Of a stretch of DNA of 5,777 nt, positions 1 to 5,539 are shown one piece after another. This DNA is from Planctomycetales bacterium (GTDB taxonomy: Bacteria > Planctomycetota > Planctomycetia > Planctomycetales > Planctomycetaceae). Where the stretch lies: NCBI GenBank assembly GCA_020050375.1, contig JAGVKR010000019.1:1-5777 (forward strand), given 5' to 3'. Under the pieces are notes generated by a model. It was not told where the DNA came from, made no database searches, and saw only the letters and a list, made by a program, of their open reading frames with translations. The translations under genes were made by a program, and so were the position numbers. Numbering within the stretch: position 1 is the first letter of the stretch; every line of letters starts with the position of its first letter.

Positions 1-68
1 CACCGTTCGCACGGCCGACTCCCTATCGGTCGCTGGCCGTGGCACCCTCGTGTCAGTTTCTCAGATGC

Positions 69-87
69 GTGGGGTGGTATTCCCCAC
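69..87. promoter_or_regulatory. small inverted repeat upstream of the DUF1553 gene
   Basis: GTGGGG (69-74) and CCCCAC (82-87) are perfect 6-bp arms around a 7-base loop. They lie 27 bases before the chosen start of the first gene. This could be an operator, a 5' leader hairpin or the terminator of a gene left of the window. No U-run follows directly, although a short T stretch lies at 91-94. Nothing else in bases 1-114 is recognisable: I see no convincing -35/-10 pair and no Shine-Dalgarno sequence. The structure is seen directly; any role is a guess. Confidence 0.3.
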
Positions 88-114
88 ACATTTTCCCGAT
101 ACGCTGACCCCCGC

Positions 115-3100
115 GTGAAGCCGCTGCTACCACTGATGCTTTTGGGCTTGGCCATTCTTTCGTCGCTTGCTGCCGCAACAGCCCGTGCCGACGATTTCGA
201 CAAGACAATCGCTCCAATCCTCGCGCGACGTTGTCTCGGCTGCCACAATCGGACGGAAAAGAAGGGGGGGCTCGATCTCAGCACTCCCAAATCGGCCGCG
301 ATTGGCGGCGACAGCGGCGCGGCGTTCGTTGCCGGGAAGCCCGACGACAGCCTGCTGTGGGAGCGCATCGCGCAAGAGGAGATGCCGCCGAAGCAGCCTC
401 TGCCGGAAGTCGAAAAACGAACTCTGCGCGAATGGATCGCCGGCGGCGCGACATGGGGGACAGATCCGATCGACGTGTTTCGTTTCACGAGCGATTCTCG
501 GGCGGGCTACGACTGGTGGTCGCTGCAGACGATTCGTCGTCCGGTCCCTCCGCGGGTGAAAAACGAACAGCGTGCGTCGGGTGCTATCGACCGATTCGTC
601 CTCGCCGAGCTCGAAGCCAAAGGACTCGAGCCCGCTCCGCCGGCCGACAAACGAACGCTCATCCGTCGGGTATCGTTTGATCTCCTGGGGCTGCCTCCCG
701 ATCCGGCGGAAGTCGAGCGGTTTCTCACTGACCAGTCACCGGGAGCCTACGCCAGCCTGATCGAGCGGATGCTCGAATCGCCGCACTACGGCGAGCGCTG
801 GGGGCGGCACTGGCTCGACGTCGTCCGTTTCGGCGAGAGCCAGGGATTCGAACGCGATAAGCTGCGTCCCTTCTCGTGGCCCTATCGCGACTGGGTGATC
901 GCGGCCTTTAACGACGACCTTCCGTATGACGAGTTCGTGCGGCTGCAACTGGCCGGCGACGTGCTCCGCCCCCACGATCCACGGGCCGTGACCGCGACGG
1001 GGTTTCTGGTCGCCGGGCCGTGGGACGAAGTGGGGCAATCGCAACAGAGCGCTGCGATGAAAATGGTCGTGCGGCAGGACGAGCTCGAGGACCTGATTGG
1101 CGCGACGTGCCAGACGTTTCTCGGGCTGACCGTGAACTGCGCCCGCTGCCACGATCACAAGTTCGACCCGATCTCGCAGACCGAGTACTACCGGATTGCG
1201 GCGGATTTTGCGGGAGTCCGTCACGGCGAACGCGAGCGGTTGAGCGCCGAGGGGCAGCCGCAACTGGCCGAACAGGTTACCGCCCTGCGGTCGCACTTGA
1301 ACGACCTCGAGCGCCAACTCGACCAGATCGATGGGCCGGTGCGCGATCGGCTACTGGCCGAACGGCGTTCGCGACCGATTCCGATCGTCGCGAAAGTCGA
1401 ACCCGTGGCGCGCTGGGAGTTTGCTACGGATCTGCGGGATACTGTGGGAGAATTGCACGGCACGGCGCATGGCAAAGCGCGAATCGAAGAGGGCCGTTTG
1501 ATTCTCGACGGACCGGAGAGCTACGTGGAAACGAGCCCGCTGGCAACGAACCTCACCGAGAAGACCCTCGAAGTCTGGCTGACGCTGTCGCGGCTCGACC
1601 AGCAGGGTGGTGGGGCGATTTCGGTCGAGTCGTCGAGCGGCGCGGTGTTCGACGCCGTCGTCTACGGCGAGCGCGAGCCCGGGCAATGGATGGCGGGAAG
1701 CAATAACTTTACTCGCACGCAGAGTTTCCAGGCACCACCCGAGACCGAGGCCGTCGCGACGCCGGTGCAGATCGTCGTCGTCTACGGTGCCGATCGATCG
1801 GTGACCGCCTATCGGAATGGACAGCCTTATGGTCAGCCCTACGTCACCTCCACGACGGCACTGTTCGAAGCGGGAAAATCACACGTGCTGTTCGGGCTTA
1901 GGCACAGTCCCGCCGGAGGGAATCGGCATTTGTCTGGTGCGATCGAACGGGCCGCGCTTTTCTCCCGCGCGCTTTCGGCCGATGAGGTGGCGTCGCTGGC
2001 CGGAGCCGTCACCGAGCGGGTCACCGACGATCAGTTGCTGGCGGCAATGCCCCTCGACGCTCAAAAACGGCGATGGCAACTGACGCTCGCCATTTCCCAC
2101 TTGCGAACGCGGCTTCAGCTTGTGTCGGCCGGCAAGACGTATGCGGTTGTCCCGGGGACTCCCGAGCCGACTTGGGAACTGGAGCGAGGTAATCCCCACC
2201 AGAAGGGAGAACGGGTTACGCCCGGAGGGATCCGTTCGTTGAGTGCCGTGTCGGCCAATTTCGGCCTGACGATGGACGCCGGAGAACCGGAACGCCGCAT
2301 CAAGCTGGCCGAGTGGATCACCGACCCCAAAAACCCACTGACGGCGCGGGTGATCGTCAACCGCCTGTGGCATTACCACTTCGGCAGCGGCTTGGTCGAA
2401 ACCCCAAACGACTTCGGCTTCAACGGGGGAAGACCGTCCCACCCGGCGCTGCTCGACTGGCTCGCCGCCGAATTGATGTCGCCGTCTCCCCCCCTTAGGA
2501 AGGGGGGGTTGGGGGGGTCGCTTGAATCGGCAACGGGCGACGATTCTGCGCGCAACGCCACCCCCCCCCGCCCCCCTTTCCTAAGGGGGGGAGAGACAAG
2601 GGCCTGGTCACTCAAGCACATTCACCGCCTGATCGTTTCCTCGACGACCTATCGGCAAGCGTCGCGCGCGAACCAGGCAGCCATCAAGGTGGACGCCGGC
2701 AATCGGCTGCTGTGGCGCCGCAATCCGCAGCGTCTGGAGGCGGAAGCGGTCCGCGATTCGATCCTGCAGATCGCCGGAGCGATCAATCCGCAGATGGGGG
2801 GCCCGGGGTTCCAGGATTTTCGGACGTACACGTTCAATTCGCAGTTCTACGAAATGCTCGACCCGATCGGGTATGAGTTTCAGCGGCGGACGGTGTACCG
2901 CACGTGGGTTCGTTCCGGCAGAAACGAGTTTCTCGACGTGTTCGATTGCCCCGATCCGTCGACAACATCGCCCCGACGCGCCGTGACGACGACTCCCCTT
3001 CAGGCGTTGGCGATGCTCAACAATTCGTTCGCACTGCGGATGTCCGAGCGGCTCGCCGAACGCCTGGAGAAGGAAGCCGGCGCCGAAATCGACCGCCAGG

Positions 3101-3243
3101 TGCGGCGCTTGTACGATCTGGCCTACTCGCGCGCCCCGACTGCCGACGAGATGCGCGAGGCGCAGGAATTCGTGAGCGCGCACAGTCTGGCCCACTTTTG
3201 CCGCGTCGTTTTCAACAGCAATGAGTTTTTGTATGTCGACTGA
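115..3243 (+). CDS. exported PSCyt1 / DUF1549 / LamG-like / DUF1553 protein
   Basis: This is a large planctomycete-type exported cytochrome-like protein of 1042 residues whose biochemical role is unknown. Residues 1-25 form a Sec signal peptide: Lys2, a Leu-rich core, then ATARA before DDF. Residues ~27-115 match the planctomycete cytochrome c domain (PSCyt1), with CLGCH at 40-44 and a possible axial Met at 90 in EEMPP. Residues ~155-370 are DUF1549, ending in the conserved second motif CARCHDHKFDP (342-352). Residues ~385-407 look like a short coiled coil. Residues ~430-640 resemble a LamG/concanavalin-like sugar-binding domain. Residues ~725-1040 are DUF1553 (LAEWITDPKNPLTARVIVNRLW is typical). 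Residues ~791-828 are a foreign, Pro/Gly-rich in-frame insertion encoded by an inverted-repeat element. The GTG start at 115 is chosen because it gives a basic n-region; ATG 136 would remove the Lys. Neither has a Shine-Dalgarno sequence, and the frame is open to the window edge. A role in periplasmic electron transfer linked to polymer breakdown is often guessed but is unproven. Confidence 0.93.
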   Translation: MKPLLPLMLLGLAILSSLAAATARADDFDKTIAPILARRCLGCHNRTEKKGGLDLSTPKSAAIGGDSGAAFVAGKPDDSLLWERIAQEEMPPKQPLPEVEKRTLREWIAGGATWGTDPIDVFRFTSDSRAGYDWWSLQTIRRPVPPRVKNEQRASGAIDRFVLAELEAKGLEPAPPADKRTLIRRVSFDLLGLPPDPAEVERFLTDQSPGAYASLIERMLESPHYGERWGRHWLDVVRFGESQGFERDKLRPFSWPYRDWVIAAFNDDLPYDEFVRLQLAGDVLRPHDPRAVTATGFLVAGPWDEVGQSQQSAAMKMVVRQDELEDLIGATCQTFLGLTVNCARCHDHKFDPISQTEYYRIAADFAGVRHGERERLSAEGQPQLAEQVTALRSHLNDLERQLDQIDGPVRDRLLAERRSRPIPIVAKVEPVARWEFATDLRDTVGELHGTAHGKARIEEGRLILDGPESYVETSPLATNLTEKTLEVWLTLSRLDQQGGGAISVESSSGAVFDAVVYGEREPGQWMAGSNNFTRTQSFQAPPETEAVATPVQIVVVYGADRSVTAYRNGQPYGQPYVTSTTALFEAGKSHVLFGLRHSPAGGNRHLSGAIERAALFSRALSADEVASLAGAVTERVTDDQLLAAMPLDAQKRRWQLTLAISHLRTRLQLVSAGKTYAVVPGTPEPTWELERGNPHQKGERVTPGGIRSLSAVSANFGLTMDAGEPERRIKLAEWITDPKNPLTARVIVNRLWHYHFGSGLVETPNDFGFNGGRPSHPALLDWLAAELMSPSPPLRKGGLGGSLESATGDDSARNATPPRPPFLRGGETRAWSLKHIHRLIVSSTTYRQASRANQAAIKVDAGNRLLWRRNPQRLEAEAVRDSILQIAGAINPQMGGPGFQDFRTYTFNSQFYEMLDPIGYEFQRRTVYRTWVRSGRNEFLDVFDCPDPSTTSPRRAVTTTPLQALAMLNNSFALRMSERLAERLEKEAGAEIDRQVRRLYDLAYSRAPTADEMREAQEFVSAHSLAHFCRVVFNSNEFLYVD
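2484..2597. repeat. 114-bp G/C-tract inverted-repeat element inside the DUF1553 gene
   Basis: The left arm (2484-2517) reads GTCT, C7, TTAGGAA, G7, TT, G7. The right arm (about 2561-2597) is its imperfect reverse complement: C9, G, C6, TTTCCTAA, G7, AGAGAC. About 43 bases of ordinary-looking sequence lie between them. Each arm is itself near-palindromic; in the left arm C7-TT and AA-G7 pair around AGG. With ends at GTCT and AGAC the element is 114 bp, exactly 38 codons, so the host frame is kept. It encodes the stretch around PPLRKGGLGG and PPRPPFLRGG. Removing it would join ELMSP to RAWSLKHIHRL, a normal-looking DUF1553 sequence. I see no clear target-site duplication. Such arms resemble the short dispersed palindromic (REP/MITE-like) repeats known from planctomycetes and cyanobacteria. 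I recognise the type but cannot name a family. Confidence 0.8.
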
Positions 3244-3245
3244 CA

Positions 3246-3337
3246 AAGTGCGGAATGTGGAGTTCGGAATGTGGAGTGGAAGCGCGCACTTTGGCCGTTA
3301 TCTTCACTCCGCATTCCGAACTCCGCATTCCGCGCTT
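3246..3337. repeat. heptad-repeat inverted pair A, long hairpin between the DUF1553 gene and ppa
   Basis: Four tandem heptads (3250-3277: GCGGAAT, GTGGAGT, TCGGAAT, GTGGAGT) face four more in reverse complement (3306-3333: GCGGAGT, TCGGAAT, GCGGAGT, GCGGAAT as read on the minus strand). Bases 3246-3280 can pair with 3303-3337 as a stem of about 35 bp. Its only non-Watson-Crick pairs are four G-T positions, which are allowed as G-U in RNA. The loop is about 22 bases. The structure begins three bases after the stop codon of the first gene. It is followed by the moderately T-rich CCGTTTCTTTCCC, so it could end or reduce transcription before ppa, but it is not a canonical rho-independent terminator. 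The heptad pattern is [G/T]NGGA[A/G]T. The rest of the 3244-3372 gap shows no further feature. Confidence 0.85.
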
Positions 3338-3372
3338 CCGTTTCTTTCCCTACCGAGTGAGCAAAGCTTCTC

Positions 3373-3915
3373 ATGATTCACCCCTGGCACGATGTGACTC
3401 CCGGCGAAAGTCTTCCGCAGGAGTTCAACGCGATTATCGAAATCCCGATGGGTTCGAGCGTCAAGTACGAGCTTGACAAGCGGACGGGCCTCCTCAAGGT
3501 TGACCGCATTCTCTATTCGGCCGTGTTCTATCCGGCGAACTACGGATTCATCCCGCAGACTCTCGCCGAAGACGACGACCCGCTCGACGTGCTGGTGTTG
3601 TGCCAGGAGCCGGTCGTGCCGCTGACGCTGGTCAAAGCCCGCGCGATCGGCCTGATGACGATGATCGATTCCGGCAAGAAGGACCACAAGATCCTGGCTG
3701 TGGCCGTCCACGACCCCGAGTTCAACGGGTTCCAGGAGGCGAGCGAGCTCCCCACACACCGCTGGAACATGTTGCGGCGATTCTTTCAGGACTACAAAAC
3801 TCTCGAAGGGAAAGCGGTCGAAGTCGACGAGTTGACCCCTGCCAGCTTTGCCTATCCAGTGATCGAGGATTCGCTCCAACGGTACAGCGAACAACGGCGG
3901 AGAGGGTTTCGGTAA
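3373..3915 (+). CDS. ppa: inorganic pyrophosphatase, family I
   Basis: This cytoplasmic enzyme hydrolyses pyrophosphate to two phosphates with Mg2+, pulling nucleotide, tRNA-charging and other PPi-releasing reactions forward. The 180-residue length fits the bacterial family I enzyme (E. coli Ppa is about 176). The signature DDDPLDVLV lies at 67-75. By alignment with the E. coli enzyme from memory, the active-site residues are all present: Glu23, Lys31, Glu33, Arg45, Tyr53, Tyr57, Asp67, Asp69, Asp72, Asp99, Asp104, Lys106, Tyr141 and Lys142. The ATG at 3373 is preceded by only a weak GTGAG at 3357-3361, spaced 11 bases, so initiation may be modest or independent of Shine-Dalgarno pairing. The C-terminus ends in a basic QRRRGFR tail. 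There is no signal peptide. Its position between two exported-protein genes, with a heptad-repeat hairpin on each side, is unusual. The gene itself looks intact and functional. Confidence 0.97.
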   Translation: MIHPWHDVTPGESLPQEFNAIIEIPMGSSVKYELDKRTGLLKVDRILYSAVFYPANYGFIPQTLAEDDDPLDVLVLCQEPVVPLTLVKARAIGLMTMIDSGKKDHKILAVAVHDPEFNGFQEASELPTHRWNMLRRFFQDYKTLEGKAVEVDELTPASFAYPVIEDSLQRYSEQRRRGFR

Positions 3916-3920
3916 CTCCC

Positions 3921-4085
3921 AGTGCGGAATGCGGAGTTCGGAGTGCGGAATTTGGAAAGCCGAAAGCGGAGCAAACGGATGACGGAGATTTCGAACGAGC
4001 CACAACGGACCTGCACCGACCCTAACGAGCTCGCTCGGAATTCCAAACTCCGCACTCCGCACTCCGAATTCCTAACTCCGAATTC
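3921..4085. repeat. heptad-repeat inverted pair B, overlapping the start of the DUF1501 gene
   Basis: Five tandem heptads (3924-3958: GCGGAAT, GCGGAGT, TCGGAGT, GCGGAAT, TTGGAAA) face six in reverse complement (4040-4081: TCGGAGT, TAGGAAT, TCGGAGT, GCGGAGT, GCGGAGT, TTGGAAT on the minus strand). The arms 3921-3957 and 4041-4077 can pair over about 37 positions with five mismatches. The spacer of about 83 bases contains the ribosome binding site and ATG of the DUF1501 gene. The array begins five bases after the ppa stop codon. The right arm lies inside the downstream coding frame and is translated as LRTPHSEFLTPNS. It is the same family as the array at 3246-3337, but with more units and more divergence. 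Confidence 0.85.
3968..3981 (+). promoter_or_regulatory. Shine-Dalgarno site and ATG deciding the DUF1501 gene start
   Basis: GGAG at 3968-3971 is followed by a 7-base spacer and ATG at 3979-3981, a good spacing for initiation. The next in-frame upstream start, GTG at 3922, lies inside the heptad array and would only translate repeat sequence. No ATG, GTG or TTG lies in frame between 4037 and the Arg-Arg codons, so 3979 is the best start. The site sits in the loop between two complementary repeat arms, so the arms could pair without hiding it. Confidence 0.6.
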
Positions 4086-5508
4086 ATCGCGCCGCGATTT
4101 CCTCCACTGGGCCTCCTGCGGCCTCGGGGGGGCGGCCTTGCTGCACCTGTTGGGACGCGACCGGCCGGCAATGGCCGGCGGAGTTCCGGGGGAAGCCGAC
4201 GATCCGCCGCCGCATTTTCCCGCGCGGGCGAAGCGGGCCATTCACATTTTTTTGTGCGGGGGCTTGAGCCAGGTCGATTCGTTCGACTACAAGCCGGCGC
4301 TCGAGCAGTTCCACGGCAAATCGCTCTCGGCGGACGAACGCCCCGACGTCTTTTTCGGGCAGGTGGGCCTGCTCCGCAAACCGGACTGGGAATTCAAGCA
4401 TCGGGGCCAGAGCGGATTATGGGTCTCGGAGCTCTTCCCACATCTGGCCGGCGTGGCCGACGAGCTCACAGTCATCCGCTCGATGTATGCCGAGACCTCG
4501 AATCACACCCCCGCGACGTTTCAGGCCAATACCGGTTTCCGACTGAACGGCTTTCCAACCATGGGGGCCTGGCTCTCGTACGGGATGGGGAATGAAACTG
4601 AAGACCTGCCGACGTACGTGGTGATCCCCGATCCCCGCGGTCAGCCGGCCGGGGGATCAATCAACTGGAGCAACGGTTTCCTCCCTGCACGACACCAGGG
4701 GGTGCAAATGAAGAGCAGGGGGGAAGCGATCGCCGACTTGTCTCCGGCCCGTCCGATTGCCGAACTCACCGAGCTGGCCAGCCGACGCTTGCTGACTGAG
4801 ATCAATCGCCGGCACCTCGAATCGCGCCGCGGTAACGACGATTTATCGGCGCGGATCCGCGCCTACGAGCTGGCGGCGCGGATGCAACTGGCCGTCCCTG
4901 AAGTGGCCGCCCTCGATCGTGAAACGCGCGAGACGCAAACGCTCTACGGCGTCGATCAGCCCGATACGGCCGACTTCGGGCGAAGTTGCCTGCTCGCGCG
5001 CCGCCTGCTCGAACGAGGGGTACGGTTCGTGCAGTTGTTTTCAGGAGGTGCCTTCGGCTCGCCGCGCATCAACTGGGACGGTCACGAGAATGTGGCGCAG
5101 AATCACGGTCAGGAAGCGAAACGGATCGACCAGCCCGTGGCGGCGCTGCTGCGCGATCTGCGCCAACGGGGGATGCTCGACGACACGCTTGTGATCTGCA
5201 CGAGCGAATTCGGTCGGACCCCCTTCGCCCAGTCGGCGGCGGGCGTCCTGGGAGCCGGACGAGACCACAACCAGACCGGTTTCTCGGTCTGGCTGGCCGG
5301 CGCTGGATTGAAGCCCGGATTCGCCTTCGGAGCCACCGACGAGATCGGCTATAAAGCGGTCGAGAACCGGGTGAGCTGGTACGACTTCCACGCCACCGTG
5401 CTGCACCTGCTGGGCATCGACCACCAGCGGCTGACGTTCTACCACAACGGCATCAAACGCCGCCTGACGAACGTCCACGGCGAAGTCGTACAGGGCGTGC
5501 TGGCGTAG
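3979..5508 (+). CDS. Tat-exported DUF1501 protein (alkaline phosphatase/sulfatase-like fold)
   Basis: From the ATG at 3979 this is a 509-residue protein of the DUF1501 family, which is greatly expanded in planctomycetes and is usually paired with a DUF1553 gene. Its substrate is unknown. The twin-arginine motif SRRDFL (37-42) precedes a hydrophobic stretch (about 43-59) and a likely cleavage site after AMA (66). This indicates export in folded form. Family features are FLCGGLSQVDSFD (91-103), SNHTPATFQANTG (174-186), INWDGHENV (364-372), TSEFGRTPF (408-416), GRDHN (427-431), FSVWLAGAGLKPG (435-447) and the C-terminal DFHATVLHLLGIDH (469-482). The Asp/His-rich motifs suit a metal-dependent phosphatase/sulfatase-like fold, but I do not assign catalysis. 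Residues about 20-36 are encoded by the right arm of a heptad repeat array, so the n-region before the Arg pair is unusually long and repeat-derived. A start at GTG 3922 would add 19 more repeat-derived residues and is less likely. Confidence 0.92.
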   Translation: MTEISNEPQRTCTDPNELARNSKLRTPHSEFLTPNSSRRDFLHWASCGLGGAALLHLLGRDRPAMAGGVPGEADDPPPHFPARAKRAIHIFLCGGLSQVDSFDYKPALEQFHGKSLSADERPDVFFGQVGLLRKPDWEFKHRGQSGLWVSELFPHLAGVADELTVIRSMYAETSNHTPATFQANTGFRLNGFPTMGAWLSYGMGNETEDLPTYVVIPDPRGQPAGGSINWSNGFLPARHQGVQMKSRGEAIADLSPARPIAELTELASRRLLTEINRRHLESRRGNDDLSARIRAYELAARMQLAVPEVAALDRETRETQTLYGVDQPDTADFGRSCLLARRLLERGVRFVQLFSGGAFGSPRINWDGHENVAQNHGQEAKRIDQPVAALLRDLRQRGMLDDTLVICTSEFGRTPFAQSAAGVLGAGRDHNQTGFSVWLAGAGLKPGFAFGATDEIGYKAVENRVSWYDFHATVLHLLGIDHQRLTFYHNGIKRRLTNVHGEVVQGVLA

Positions 5509-5521
5509 GCACGCTCGTGCC
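5508..5521. terminator. 14-bp palindrome on the stop codon of the DUF1501 gene
   Basis: GGCACG and CGTGCC are perfect 6-bp arms separated by CT. The palindrome starts at the last base of the TAG stop codon. It could act as a weak terminator or 3'-end hairpin, but the loop is very tight and no T-run follows. A similar 14-mer with two differences (GGCACCCTCGTGTC) lies at 41-54, upstream of the first gene, so it may instead be a dispersed short palindromic repeat. The palindrome is seen directly; the role is inferred. Confidence 0.35.
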
Positions 5522-5539
5522 GAGACATTACCGTGATGG

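Noticed and set aside
136..138. ATG at 136 as start of the first gene
   Set aside because: It would remove the basic residue from the signal peptide n-region and has no Shine-Dalgarno sequence either. It stays possible but is less likely than GTG 115.
736..1317. Minus-strand open frame of 193 codons inside the first gene
   Set aside because: It is fully inside the DUF1549 coding region, where the + strand frame carries conserved family motifs. It shows no recognisable domain of its own.
3246..3350. Canonical rho-independent terminator after the first gene
   Set aside because: The hairpin is strong but much longer than usual, and no continuous T-run follows it, only CCGTTTCTTTCCC. I kept it as a repeat with a possible termination effect.
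3922..3978. GTG at 3922 as start of the DUF1501 gene
   Set aside because: It lies within the heptad array, lacks a ribosome binding site, and would add only repeat-derived residues. ATG 3979 has GGAG at a 7-base spacing.
3304..4062. Long minus-strand open frame (252 codons) covering ppa and parts of both heptad arrays
   Set aside because: It is antisense to the well-supported pyrophosphatase, its ends encode repeat sequence, and it matches no family I recognise. Long open antisense frames are expected in GC-rich coding DNA.
3246..4085. CRISPR array from the repeated GGA-containing units
   Set aside because: The units are 7 bp and directly adjacent, with no unique spacers of regular length, and there are no cas genes. 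It is a heptad tandem/inverted repeat.
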